DNA of 57,961 nt, from positions 1 through 57,961 of the forward strand of contig JAFQAU010000115.1 in the NCBI GenBank assembly GCA_017399885.1, given 5' to 3'. The DNA is from Lachnospiraceae bacterium. Lineage in GTDB: Bacteria; Bacillota; Clostridia; Lachnospirales; Lachnospiraceae. The notes beneath the pieces are model-generated. The model saw nothing but the letters and a program-made list of their open reading frames with translations. It was not told the DNA's origin and ran no database searches. Every line of letters begins with the position of its first letter. Positions within the stretch are counted from its first letter, which is position 1. Positions 17,136 through 26,402 of this stretch are shown piece after piece. The translations under genes and the position numbers were made by a program.

Positions 17136-17603
17136 CTATTGTTTATCTGATGCCTTCTTTTTTATGGCACAAAATAGTCGAATATCTTGTTTGGTATCTT
17201 CGGATAGTGATTTGTAGAGACTTAAAAAATCTATATCCTCTTGCGTTAGGTCTTCTAAATTAAAGGTAGGGTTGGCATGAAGAAAAAGATTTCCAATAAT
17301 TTTCAATTGATTGATATCAATTTTTATTGAGGAAAAATTGTTATCTTCATTTACACAATTTAAATCCGACTTTGTATGTGTATTACTTATTGGAATAATT
17401 TCAGGATTAATAAAAGTATCCACACCAACTCCATAAAGTTGGGATAGCTTCAATAACATCTCTATGCTAGGTGTTCTTGCGTCAATTTCATATTGGGCAT
17501 AGCCACCACGAGACATATTTAAATAATAGCTTACATATTTTTGTGTATAATTATGTTGTAAGCGCAGTTCCTTTAGCTTTAATGCTAATAGTGGATTTGC
17601 CAT
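17136..17603 (-). CDS. XRE-family transcriptional regulator
   Basis: 155 residues. The N-terminal helix-turn-helix (LKELRLQHNYTQKYVSYYLN then MSRGGYAQYEIDARTPSIEM, residues about 10-50) is Cro/CI type, followed by LLKLSQLYGVGVDTFI. The C-terminal part is polar with ENLTQEDIDFLSLYKSLSEDTK-like wording (DLTQEDIDFLSLYKSLSEDT), typical of clostridial XRE regulators. It lies downstream of the large GGDEF gene on the same strand but 292 bp away, with a hairpin between. TTGCGTCA occurs twice upstream (near 17718-17725 and 17753-17760 on the minus strand), a possible operator. Target unknown. Confidence 0.9.
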   Translation of the reverse strand: MANPLLALKLKELRLQHNYTQKYVSYYLNMSRGGYAQYEIDARTPSIEMLLKLSQLYGVGVDTFINPEIIPISNTHTKSDLNCVNEDNNFSSIKIDINQLKIIGNLFLHANPTFNLEDLTQEDIDFLSLYKSLSEDTKQDIRLFCAIKKKASDKQ

Positions 17604-17793
17604 ATATAAGAATCACCACCCATCTTTCGTAATTGTTTTCTCTCAAGTAATTATTATTGCTTGCATAAACACAATTATACCAAGAGTTAAAAGTGGATAG
17701 GGAAAGTGTGGTGATTTGACGCAAAAAATAATTATATTCATAATGCAACAAAATGACGCAAGAAAGATGTTTAAAAGAAATAATATGGTAAAA

Positions 17794-17846
17794 GCCCAAA
17801 AAATGTTGTTGTATTCAAAATTATAAACGCCAACATTTTTTTGGGC
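17794..17846 (-). terminator. Terminator of the GGDEF gene
   Basis: GCCCAAAAAATGTTG (17794-17808) pairs with CAACATTTTTTTGGGC (17831-17846), with a single extra base; on the minus strand it is followed by TTTTACC. The rest of the 292-bp gap holds the likely promoter of the XRE gene. Confidence 0.75.
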
Positions 17847-17895
17847 AAAAAAGGATATTTTTTAACTATGTAGTCGGGGTCAATCACTTGCAGAA

Positions 17896-20800
17896 TTATA
17901 GTTGCAGTTCTTTTAATTTTGACCAAGTCATTGCGCGACCTTTTGAGTTCCGTTTGATAAAGTAAAGTGCTTGATCCGCACTTTTTAAGGCCTCATCAAT
18001 ATCTCTTTGGGTATTGCCAGAATATTCTGTAATACCAATAGAGCATGAAAGTTGTTTATCCTTAGGAATTACAATTTCTGTACCAATATACTCCTTCAGA
18101 GCACTGAGAAAACCATCTGCAATTTCCTGATAGATAAGAGTCGCTATCTTTTGGCCATAGGATTCTGTTTGATTTGGAATAATAACTACGAACTCATCCC
18201 CACCATAACGAATACTGTACCCTAAATCTCCAATTAATTTTTGTAGAATTTGGGTAAAACGGACCAAAACAAAGTCACCGGCATCGTGTCCGAAGGTGTC
18301 ATTATAGTATTTAAAATTATCCAAATCTATATAAAGTATCAAACTGTGAGAATATACATTTTTGTTTAACTTCTCCTCAATAATGTAACTGAAACCTTGT
18401 CGATTGTAAATTCCTGTTAAATAATCCGTCATTGAGGATTTTTCAAGCTCTTCATTCATATGTCGGATTAAATTAGTGTCGGTAATACGTTTGATGGCAT
18501 CAATTAATTGGTTAAAAGCAAATTTAAGGGTAATCAAATTCTCATTGGATAGTAGTATTCGATTTCCACTAAAGTTGCGCTGAGAATTTACATGTCCAAG
18601 GAGTACATAATCCGTTGTTTCATCAGAGATAGGTATTCCAAGCATACTCATCACTTTATTTTTTTGAAATGGTTTAATCAAAGGTGTAAAATGATTAAAA
18701 TTCTTGTCTGTACGATTGGTAAAAAAACCACGCTGATATCGGTCAAAAAAGTTAAAAATCATTTTTAGTACATCAGTAGAAAGATTAATATTGCTATTAT
18801 TATGCAATATAGAATAATCTTCCTTCTCTTTTTTTAGAAGGATCACGTCACTAAGGCTATATGTATTCTGTATAATAGATATGGCTTGTTGAATGAGATT
18901 GTTAATATCACTTTCCTTTCGATTTAAGTTTTCCTGCCATATAGTAAGGAATGCAATATCTTTCTCTCTATTTTTTAGTTTTAGTTGTGTTCCTTCAAAA
19001 TTTGCAATATTCAGTAATCGCTCAAATTGTAGCTCATGTTCATGAAAGGCAATCACTGTTTTTGGAAATTTTTCATGCTTTTGAAATGCAATTAGCTTTC
19101 TAGCATACTGAACAAATCCGTTTCTTTTGTAATAATCAATTGCATGCTCCAAAATTGATGTTCGACTATCTAGATCAGATAATTTTTCATAAATGTTTGC
19201 CTGTGCAATTGCATAAAGTGAATAGGTATAAAACATAGTCCCAGGAAGCATCCACATAAATTGGTATGCCGAATCTAATTCTTTTTGACTGGCTTCTATG
19301 TTGGCTTCATATTCATAAAGAATGGCTTTTATGTAATGGTATAGGAAAAAATCTTCTTCCCAGTATTTATAATCTTCTTCAGATTTCCCCTTTAGGAACG
19401 GAGATAAGAGAATATCCATTAAACTGTGATAATGATAAGCATTATAAAAATCATGAAGATTAAAATAGGAGATAGCAAGCATTCCATATAGTTTTGATGT
19501 GTTACAAACCATTAAACATTGATAACCAAGATAGGACAGCATTTTTAGTAAAGTCTCTATGCAGGCAATAACTGCTTCGTAATCTTCAATAACAAAGTAA
19601 TTCATACTAATGTTATATAAGGCATCCATACAATCATCGGCTTTTTCTTCTTCTATAAGCTTACGCAGTGCTAATCGAAAATAATCATCAGCCTTTTGAT
19701 AGTTCTCAAGTATGACGCAGTTATATCCAATCCCCAGATACATGTGTGCCTGCAAAGTATGGTCATTACTATCAACCGTTTCAATGCGCTTTTTATGCAT
19801 CTGATAAACATATTCGTGGTGGCCTGCATCAGAGTAAATAATAATATTTTTCATATATGCAGACATAAGAAAGTCATTATTTCCAAGTTCCTTTGCCAAG
19901 GCGATTCCTCTAGCGAAATAGTAGGAGTTTTTCTTTCCTGTTGCAATTTCATTTACACTTTTTTCGTCGTTTTCAAATCCCATAGCATAAAGATATGCAA
20001 GGTGATTTCGGTAGTTGTATTTTTTTGCTTTATTTAACAAATCTGTTGGCACCGGAATACGAAAATCACAAAGGAATATATCTCTCCAACCACCAAATTG
20101 CGCCATACAATATAAAAGCTCTGCCTTAAAAGCTAAAAAGTCATTTTCTAATTTAATGGCACAGTCCATACAGCTTGAAAACAAGCCTTTAATGGCATCC
20201 ATTTGACTAGTAAAAAACTGAGTGAGTATGGATAAATAATAATAATGATAGGAAACCATTAAATCTTCCTGATATAACTGTAGTTCAGCGATGGCCTTAC
20301 AGGACATAATGGCTTTTTCATAATCGTCCATGCATATATGTAGTAATGTATGTAATACTAAGATTTCGTAGGTCTCTTGTTCTGTTAAAATGGAATGATT
20401 ATGTTCCACCTTATGATAAATATCACTAATATAATACTGTGCATCTTCTAATGCCAGTGTGTAATACATATTCCAAAGCTTTACTATGTTAGTGGAAAAA
20501 TCCCTGGGATTAAACGTAAAATCCTCTAAGGTATTCATATCAATGTCGCTAGAGAACTTTCCCCACTCGTATAGTAAATTTTTATCTCTTATATAAGTAA
20601 TCAGCGTATTCCAATCATTACTAATATATGGACGAATATAAAATGTATCATTATAAATTACAATAAAGTGCAAATGTGGAATTTGCGCTTTAAGCAAATG
20701 TAACATAGCCTGTACACTGGACAATGGTGCAAAATGAAAAGCGGACATAATCAAAATAAAGGAGTGTTCCTTTGTAATGTACTGAAAAATATTTAGAATA

Positions 20801-21195
20801 TCTGTAAAAATGTGTGCAGTTTCAAATTTTACCTCAATCGACATAATATCTTCAGTACGTTTGCAATGTCCGGTTTCAATATAAGTGGAAAACGGTTCCA
20901 AATGTAGAGAATATACATTACATTCACGTAAAAATTCAGTTGCAGTCATGCTATTTTGATAAAAATTAACGTAACAGGAACGTATCCACGCTAAAAAAGG
21001 CTCATATGCCTCAAAGGAGACATCAGCCAAGTATTCATGATAATAACAAACAGCAGACATGTGATGAGGCATTAGTTCTAAGAGATCTGATTTCTTAATC
21101 TCTTGTGTATTGTAATGCTTAATAAAAAGCGCTTGCTTTGTTGGATTCGCTATAAAATTTTCAATTATCTCTTGTATATATATAATTTGCTTCAT
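17896..21195 (-). CDS. Large STAND-like/TPR/GAF-like diguanylate cyclase
   Basis: 1099-residue cytoplasmic protein without membrane segments. Residues about 1-230 look like a STAND/AAA-type domain that has lost its P-loop: YEPFLAWIRS corresponds to the usual PYxPFLxLL segment, and EHSFILIMSAFHFAPLSSVQ to the Walker B strand, but with no GxxGxGKT and no acidic pair. Residues about 235-720 are helical TPR-type repeats (for example ENYQKADDYFRLAL). About 760-900 looks like a GAF domain. The C-terminal GGDEF domain has an intact IRYGGDEF (near residue 1000, bases about 18200) and lacks an RxxD inhibition site at the usual place. It should make cyclic di-GMP. Its front end is clearly paralogous to the kinase at 34350-38972. 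Confidence 0.92.
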   Translation of the reverse strand: MKQIIYIQEIIENFIANPTKQALFIKHYNTQEIKKSDLLELMPHHMSAVCYYHEYLADVSFEAYEPFLAWIRSCYVNFYQNSMTATEFLRECNVYSLHLEPFSTYIETGHCKRTEDIMSIEVKFETAHIFTDILNIFQYITKEHSFILIMSAFHFAPLSSVQAMLHLLKAQIPHLHFIVIYNDTFYIRPYISNDWNTLITYIRDKNLLYEWGKFSSDIDMNTLEDFTFNPRDFSTNIVKLWNMYYTLALEDAQYYISDIYHKVEHNHSILTEQETYEILVLHTLLHICMDDYEKAIMSCKAIAELQLYQEDLMVSYHYYYLSILTQFFTSQMDAIKGLFSSCMDCAIKLENDFLAFKAELLYCMAQFGGWRDIFLCDFRIPVPTDLLNKAKKYNYRNHLAYLYAMGFENDEKSVNEIATGKKNSYYFARGIALAKELGNNDFLMSAYMKNIIIYSDAGHHEYVYQMHKKRIETVDSNDHTLQAHMYLGIGYNCVILENYQKADDYFRLALRKLIEEEKADDCMDALYNISMNYFVIEDYEAVIACIETLLKMLSYLGYQCLMVCNTSKLYGMLAISYFNLHDFYNAYHYHSLMDILLSPFLKGKSEEDYKYWEEDFFLYHYIKAILYEYEANIEASQKELDSAYQFMWMLPGTMFYTYSLYAIAQANIYEKLSDLDSRTSILEHAIDYYKRNGFVQYARKLIAFQKHEKFPKTVIAFHEHELQFERLLNIANFEGTQLKLKNREKDIAFLTIWQENLNRKESDINNLIQQAISIIQNTYSLSDVILLKKEKEDYSILHNNSNINLSTDVLKMIFNFFDRYQRGFFTNRTDKNFNHFTPLIKPFQKNKVMSMLGIPISDETTDYVLLGHVNSQRNFSGNRILLSNENLITLKFAFNQLIDAIKRITDTNLIRHMNEELEKSSMTDYLTGIYNRQGFSYIIEEKLNKNVYSHSLILYIDLDNFKYYNDTFGHDAGDFVLVRFTQILQKLIGDLGYSIRYGGDEFVVIIPNQTESYGQKIATLIYQEIADGFLSALKEYIGTEIVIPKDKQLSCSIGITEYSGNTQRDIDEALKSADQALYFIKRNSKGRAMTWSKLKELQL

Positions 21196-21238
21196 ATTGA
21201 AGACCCCTTATCCGGATTATATGTAATAGTTTGGTAAC

Positions 21239-21315
21239 AGCAATCACTTTGTTGCTTGCCCTTGTATCAATATAGTATATTCTTACTGGTTATAAGTCTT
21301 TGGCTAAACTGTTAC
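21239..21315. repeat. Composite intergenic repeat, copy A
   Basis: The 337-bp divergent gap 21196-21532 holds AGCAATCACTTTGTTGCTTG, then TATCAATATAGTATATT, then TGGCTAAACTGTTAC. The same order of blocks appears at 47292-47382 (GGGCAATCA, TATCAATATAGTACATT, GGCTGAATCGTT), and the first block again at 34204-34225. No gene seen in the gap; promoters for the flanking genes must lie here but none is convincing. Confidence 0.5.
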
Positions 21316-21532
21316 GAAAAATTTACATAAGCATATCTCTATAATCAAGGTTAGGAATAACCTAGGTTAATTATACATATTTTACCACGGAAATAGGAAA
21401 AGGTAAATAAAATCCTATAATTTTCACAAGTTTAGGTAGAAAAGGAAGTGTCTTTTGTGTATACTTGTTAAAGAGGAAAATTACAAAAAAGATTTGCAAT
21501 TTTGATAAAAGAAAGAGAACGGAGGAAGTTAT

Positions 21533-23689
21533 ATGTATGGTTCTGTTGAAGGAAATATAATAGGTACATTATATTTTCTGGCATACCAGGTAATAGGAAT
21601 TTATTTTGCTGGAAGATTTTTTAAAAAAGAGGAAAAAATGTTACAGCTATTGTTAGGAAGTGTTACGGGAACTGTGGCACTTCATTGGTTTCCAACAATA
21701 GTTTCCTTTTTTATGGATTTTACCATTTCAAGTCATATAGTGGGGCTTATTTTATTTGCATTACTAATTATGGTGATTTCCACTGCCGGATTAAAGAAGA
21801 AAGTTTTTGGTAGTGTGGAAGTTCCTACAAGGGGAGTTAAGGGAAGTTTTCAGATGCTATGGAAAGAAATTTCTACTAGCCCGGTGTATTGGATAATTGC
21901 CCTATTGTTCCTTGTTTTTGTTGGATTGCTTAGTTCTCATAGTATTCCTATGGTAGATGGGGCAGTATATACGGGACAGTGTGGTTATGGTGACATGAAT
22001 ATGCATCTTGGCTTTATTACCAGTATAGCCAGACAGGGAACCTTTCCACCGGAGTATTCCATTTTACCAGGTGTAGAGCTTGCTTATCCATTCCTGTGTG
22101 ATAGTGTGTCTTCTAGTATATACTTATTCGGAACATCCTTAAGATGGGCATATATGTTACCTATGATGCTGGCAGTATTACAAGTATTTGTAGGTTTTGC
22201 CTATTTTACCAAATTAGTATTAGGTTGCAGAGTAAAAACAATGTTTGCATTTCTAATGTTTTTTGTAAATGGTGGATTTGGATTTGCGTACTTTGTAGAT
22301 AAGGTACAGAATAATAAAGAAAATTTCAATCGAATCTTTACTGCATTTTATGAAACACCAACGAATTATGTGGGTAGTAATGTCCGATGGTCCAATGTAA
22401 TTGCTGACATGTTATTGCCACAAAGGGCAACGTTGTTTGGGTGGGCAATTTTGTTTGGAACCCTTGCCTTGCTCTATCAGGCGGCAAAAACAAAAAATAT
22501 GCGTTATTTTGTTATGGCAGGTATCTTTGGAGGGGCTTTGCCAATGATACATACCCATTCTTTTCTGGGATTGGCGCTTGTTTGTTCCATATGGGTAGTG
22601 GGATATATGTACAAGCTGGTAGGTGGAGAGCTTGAAGGAGAGAATACAGTTGCAAAATATGTGATTCCTATTGGTTTGCTTTGTATGTGTTTATTACAGA
22701 GAAATACTACCTTTTTAGAAAATATTCCTAAAACAGGATTGGTAGTAGCAGGTTTCATTGTAGCTTCATTGGTGGCACTGGTACTATATTATGTTTGGAA
22801 GGTGGTAGAACATGGAAAATGGCAGGAGCTTTTTAAAACATGGGGAGTCTTTCTAATTCTAGTATTGTGTCTGGCTCTTCCACAGCTATTTCGTTGGACC
22901 TTCCAACAGGCCCAGGGAGAAAGTTTTCTACGAGGATGGTTTAACTGGGCAAATGAAGAGGATCAATATATATGGTTCTATATAAAAAATATTGGTATTA
23001 CAGCCGTATTGGCAGTGCCTGCATTTATATATGCAAAAAAGAGAAAGTTTTTTATTGTGGCTCCTACACTGTTAATATGGGCAATTGCAGAGTTTGTTGT
23101 TTTTCAGCCCAATGTATATGATAACAATAAGTTGTTATATGTAGGTTATAGCTTAATTTGTATTTTGGTAGCAGATTTTACTGTAGATTTACTAAAAATA
23201 TTTCACAAATATAAAAAGGTAGGAAGTTATGTTTGTGGAGCTTGTATATTATTTGTTGGTACATTCTCCGGAATCTTAACAATTGGAAGAGAATGGAAGT
23301 CAGGAGAAGAATATGAATTATACAATAGAAATCAGATGGAATTGTGTGAATTTATTGAAGATAATTTACCAGAAGACGCAGTTGTTCTTACCAATGACAG
23401 ACACAACAATGCGGTTGCAAGCTTAACGGGAAGAAACATAGTATGTGGAACAGGTACATTCTTGTACTATCATGGAGTAAGTTATCAAGACAGGTTACCG
23501 GAGATACAGGCTGTGTATGAGGCACCATTGTCCAATACAGATATTTTAGAAAAATATAAGGTGTCATATATTTTGGTGGGACCAGAAGAAAGAGGTTCTT
23601 ATAATGTAGATGAAGTGGCTATTCAATCTATGGCAACATGTATTTTTTCAGAAAATGATGTGCAGTTATATCAGATTGATATGGAATAA
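21533..23689 (+). CDS. Polytopic membrane protein, probable GT-C glycosyltransferase
   Basis: 718 residues with about 13-15 hydrophobic segments through residue 590 and a soluble C-terminal tail (about 595-718). The first large loop after about residue 130 has GDMNMHLGFITSIARQGTFP, an acidic-His arrangement typical of GT-C glycosyltransferases that use polyprenyl-linked sugars. The C-terminal tail (EFIEDNLPEDAVVLTNDRHN, ALTGRNIVCGT-like wording) resembles the extracytoplasmic part of such enzymes. Likely acts on cell-wall or surface glycan outside the membrane. Donor and acceptor unknown. Start after CGGAGGAAG (21523-21531). Convergent with the PIG-V-like gene, suggesting a local surface-glycosylation pair. 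Confidence 0.8.
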   Translation: MYGSVEGNIIGTLYFLAYQVIGIYFAGRFFKKEEKMLQLLLGSVTGTVALHWFPTIVSFFMDFTISSHIVGLILFALLIMVISTAGLKKKVFGSVEVPTRGVKGSFQMLWKEISTSPVYWIIALLFLVFVGLLSSHSIPMVDGAVYTGQCGYGDMNMHLGFITSIARQGTFPPEYSILPGVELAYPFLCDSVSSSIYLFGTSLRWAYMLPMMLAVLQVFVGFAYFTKLVLGCRVKTMFAFLMFFVNGGFGFAYFVDKVQNNKENFNRIFTAFYETPTNYVGSNVRWSNVIADMLLPQRATLFGWAILFGTLALLYQAAKTKNMRYFVMAGIFGGALPMIHTHSFLGLALVCSIWVVGYMYKLVGGELEGENTVAKYVIPIGLLCMCLLQRNTTFLENIPKTGLVVAGFIVASLVALVLYYVWKVVEHGKWQELFKTWGVFLILVLCLALPQLFRWTFQQAQGESFLRGWFNWANEEDQYIWFYIKNIGITAVLAVPAFIYAKKRKFFIVAPTLLIWAIAEFVVFQPNVYDNNKLLYVGYSLICILVADFTVDLLKIFHKYKKVGSYVCGACILFVGTFSGILTIGREWKSGEEYELYNRNQMELCEFIEDNLPEDAVVLTNDRHNNAVASLTGRNIVCGTGTFLYYHGVSYQDRLPEIQAVYEAPLSNTDILEKYKVSYILVGPEERGSYNVDEVAIQSMATCIFSENDVQLYQIDME

Positions 23690-23735
23690 AACTTAGACAG
23701 GATGTGTACAATACGGTGTGCCAAATTGGGCGTAA

Positions 23736-23779
23736 AAAGAGGAGCAAGTCCCTCGCATATGAGGGACTTGCTCCTCTTT
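23736..23779. terminator. Perfect 19-bp bidirectional terminator
   Basis: AAAGAGGAGCAAGTCCCTC (23736-23754), loop GCATAT, then its exact inverse (23761-23779), flanked by A and T tracts. It serves both convergent glycosyltransferase-like genes. Confidence 0.93.
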
Positions 23780-23783
23780 GTTT

Positions 23784-23810
23784 CTTTATAGGAAAGTTCG
23801 TCCTATAGAG
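23784..23810. repeat. Post-terminator hairpin, copy 2
   Basis: CTTTATAGGA, loop AAGTTCG, TCCTATAGAG, four bases after the terminator stem. It is followed by AAAACGCCACCCGAGG, similar to the AAAACGCACCGCGAGG after copy 3. Confidence 0.7.
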
Positions 23811-23838
23811 TAAAACGCCACCCGAGGAATCACATGTA

Positions 23839-25140
23839 TTAAAAGATTTGCAAATAGGATAAATAACCACACAGATATATGGCAAACAGCATGGAAAATC
23901 CCACTAAAAATCCTGTCCATAATTTTTCTTTTTTATCTAAAAATTCTGCTAATATTAAGAATAGCGGTAGTGCCACACTCATATATCGACCTGCGCTTAA
24001 TAACCAGCTTGGTGTGTAGTTCATTACAGTATAAAGAAGTAGAAATGAAGTATATTTTACAGAATGTTTTTTTATACCGTATACTAGCATAGCAATTGTA
24101 AAAATAAAAATCATTATTTCAGGAATCCATATTTGAAATTTTATGTCTCCTGAATTTTCTATAAAGGCACGTGACCAAATTTGTGAAACCGTTTTTCCAA
24201 AATATTGGGGTGTCTGATACCAAACCTTTTCCTGATATTCTAAAAATTGAAATGGATTTCCGGTAATCAGATAGTTCTGATATAAATAAATCAAAGTACC
24301 CGTTATCATAAACGGAATCCACATTGCTTTTGTTAGAAAAATCTTCCAAAACAAAGAAAAACGTTTCTTTTTTAGCATTAAAATTGGTTTATAATAAGTA
24401 AGCCATTCTATAGCAGCGGGGATTGCCAGTAAAATTCCCTGCATACGGGAAAGTGCTGCCAATGCACCAAAAAGAGCTGCCAAAGGCCAGTTATGTTTTT
24501 TTATGTAGTAGAAGCTGGCAGCCGCCACCATGAAGAAAGTACTTTCCGGCATAATTGCTCCAAGGAAAAAACCAAATGGAAATATTGATATAAGAATAAT
24601 TGTTTTCTTTGCAATAGATTTCCCATAGTCCAGACATACTGCTCCATAAAAATATGCACATCCAACCGCATAGCAAAGGGCAGAAGTAACAAGCCCTGTA
24701 AGGTTTATGGATGGAATAATAGAATTCACAATTTTCATTAACCAGGAATATAGAGGGAAGAATACTAGTGTGGTAGCCATACCATTCTCCCAGTAGCCAC
24801 CATAACCCACAGTTGTAATTCTTATGTAGTTATTGGCGTCCCAAAGAACCCATTTATTTATTATCTGTTCAAGAGTAAGGGGCTGATCAGAGGAAAAAAA
24901 TACCCCCATAATAAGAGCAGAAAAAAGATGGATAACCATACGAAATGATATAGCATAGAAAAATATTTTAAGAAAATCTCTAGTAGTTGGTTGATAGCTT
25001 GGATAATGAATTGATTTTAAATTAAAAACATTAGATTTCTTTTTGAGAGAGGGAAATAGTCCGGCTGAAGTACAAAGCTGCAATAAGCAGATGCAACCAA
25101 TTCCCCATACAAAGATGGAAGTAAGTATATTAACAAGCAT
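23839..25140 (-). CDS. PIG-V-like mannosyltransferase family membrane protein
   Basis: 433 residues with about 10 membrane segments. The first extracytoplasmic loop has WVLWDANNYIRITTVGYGG (about residues 96-114) and the following FFPLYSWLMKIV, the hallmark of PIG-V/GT76-type GT-C mannosyltransferases (WDxxxY and FPLYP). Bacterial members probably transfer a sugar from a polyprenyl donor to a surface glycan; the substrate is unknown. Transcribed convergently to the GT-C-like gene at 21533 and ends at a shared terminator. Start follows AGGAACTTTT on the minus strand (GGAGGAACTTTT, 25141-25152). Confidence 0.87.
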   Translation of the reverse strand: MLVNILTSIFVWGIGCICLLQLCTSAGLFPSLKKKSNVFNLKSIHYPSYQPTTRDFLKIFFYAISFRMVIHLFSALIMGVFFSSDQPLTLEQIINKWVLWDANNYIRITTVGYGGYWENGMATTLVFFPLYSWLMKIVNSIIPSINLTGLVTSALCYAVGCAYFYGAVCLDYGKSIAKKTIILISIFPFGFFLGAIMPESTFFMVAAASFYYIKKHNWPLAALFGALAALSRMQGILLAIPAAIEWLTYYKPILMLKKKRFSLFWKIFLTKAMWIPFMITGTLIYLYQNYLITGNPFQFLEYQEKVWYQTPQYFGKTVSQIWSRAFIENSGDIKFQIWIPEIMIFIFTIAMLVYGIKKHSVKYTSFLLLYTVMNYTPSWLLSAGRYMSVALPLFLILAEFLDKKEKLWTGFLVGFSMLFAIYLCGYLSYLQIF

Positions 25141-25383
25141 AAAAGTTCCTCCGTTTCGTAGTTTTGTAATCGTTCAGCCATGGAAAGTAGATGTTGTGTG
25201 TAGAGTGCAATGTCTCCATATACTTTTACAGGGAGGACACTTGGAATAAATAAAGTGTCCAGCTGAAATGTAAATTTTATCTACATTGTATATTCTCACA
25301 TTTTATAAGTAACCATGAATGAACGGTTATACCTTTGTTATAGCAATCTGTTTAATGGTAGCATTTTTTTCAAAGATAAGCAA

Positions 25384-25809
25384 TTAGTATTTTGCTTTTT
25401 CTAAGGTTTCTTTTACGGTTTCCAGTAAAAGTGTCTGGGTGTATTTACTTTGATCTTCCACCACGATTTCCGAAATATCCACATTGTTGCTAAGTTGGCT
25501 TTCAATTTCTTCCAAGGCTGGTTCTAATAAAGGATACATAGCAGATACACTTTCGTCAATGTTTACAAAATTTACTGAATTTATATGATTTTCATCTACT
25601 ACAACTTCAATATTTAAAAGGGTATCATTAAGGGAGAGCTGTGTAGTATAAACGCCAGGCTTATATTTGGACATAGTCTCACTTGTAGATTGTTTTTTGT
25701 TGCCAAACATAAAAATAAATAGAAGAATAAGTAATATAGCAAGGCCTACAAATATGCCTGTATAAATCAACTCTTTTCGCTGAATAACTACAATTTTTGT
25801 TTTCGACAT
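25384..25809 (-). CDS. Membrane-anchored degenerate FMN-bind-like protein
   Basis: 141 residues from ATG 25809, which lies behind AGGAGG on the minus strand; the longer frame to 25854 has no site. One membrane segment (about residues 14-36), then an extracytoplasmic domain: YKPGVYTTQLSLNDTLLNIE, VVVDENHINSVNFVNI and a final helix LLETVKETLEKAK. This order resembles the FMN_bind domain (flavin linked to a Ser/Thr in SGATxTS). The position of that motif reads EDQSKYTQTLLLE, so the flavinylation site seems lost. Single gene. The similarity is by eye. Confidence 0.75.
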   Translation of the reverse strand: MSKTKIVVIQRKELIYTGIFVGLAILLILLFIFMFGNKKQSTSETMSKYKPGVYTTQLSLNDTLLNIEVVVDENHINSVNFVNIDESVSAMYPLLEPALEEIESQLSNNVDISEIVVEDQSKYTQTLLLETVKETLEKAKY

Positions 25810-25855
25810 AAAAAACCTCCTAAAGGCAAAAATAATAATAAATGATACTGCCAAT

Positions 25856-25887
25856 GTAACAGTTTACCTCTGGGGCGGAACTGTTAT
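25856..25887. repeat. Palindromic repeat, GTAACAGTTTA family
   Basis: GTAACAGTTTACC and GGCGGAACTGTTAT are inverted around CTCTGGG; just upstream of the minus-strand gene at 25809. Confidence 0.55.
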
Positions 25888-25949
25888 ATAAAGTTTATAT
25901 AAATTATTATATGTACCACGTAAAATTTGTATGACAGCAGTTTTAAAGT

Positions 25950-26134
25950 AAACGGGCTTGCACTCCCTAAGTTTCATAGTAAACACGCAAGCATTCGTGT
26001 GCATCACCATGCACGAAACACGCGTGTTTACTATGGGGTGACGTCTTTTCGCAAAAGAGCTCAAAGACATACTATTCAACTAAGGGACTACAGCGCCCAA
26101 AAAACGGGCTTGCACTCCCTAAGTTTCATAGTAA
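25950..26134. repeat. 185-bp composite repeat with inner hairpin
   Basis: A 33-bp sequence beginning AAACGGGCTTGCACTCCCTA occurs twice in direct orientation (25950-25982 and 26102-26134). The first copy runs into a near-perfect inverted repeat, CATAGTAAACACGC (25975-25988) against GCGTGTTTACTATG (26023-26036), with inner GTGCAT/ATGCAC. It fills most of the 593-bp gap between the FMN-bind-like gene and nrdD, is richer in GC than its surroundings and encodes no credible protein. Confidence 0.7.
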
Positions 26135-26288
26135 TCTAACAAAAATAGTAAGGTTTAAGGAATCTCTTTCTGTTGAAAAGGACAAAAAGTTTGGAAAAAA
26201 TTGGGGTTAAATTCTATAGATAGAAATGAAGAATGTACTTGACATCCCGTAAAATAAGGAAAAAAATTAAATCTAAAAAATGGGAAAT

Positions 26289-26336
26289 TGGTACAATATC
26301 TAGTATTGTACTAGAATAGATACACTATATTTTGTA
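26289..26336 (+). promoter_or_regulatory. nrdD promoter with NrdR-like boxes
   Basis: TTGGTA (26289-26294), 17-bp spacer and TAGAAT (26312-26317) form a plausible promoter. The spacer is the palindrome TACAATATCTAGTATTGTA (26292-26310), and just downstream is ACACTATATTTTGT (26322-26335), which fits the NrdR box consensus. NrdR normally represses ribonucleotide reductase genes from two such boxes. The centre spacing here (about 27 bp) is less than the usual 31-32 bp. Confidence 0.7.
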
Positions 26337-26402
26337 GACAAGAGAAAAGGGGTATGATATAATGATGTGTGTCAGATGAATGTGTAAGAAAGGAAGAGTA
26401 AT

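Noticed and set aside
25927..26139. Overlapping short ORFs in the repeat before nrdD
   Set aside because: They are readings of the palindromic repeat, without ribosome sites.
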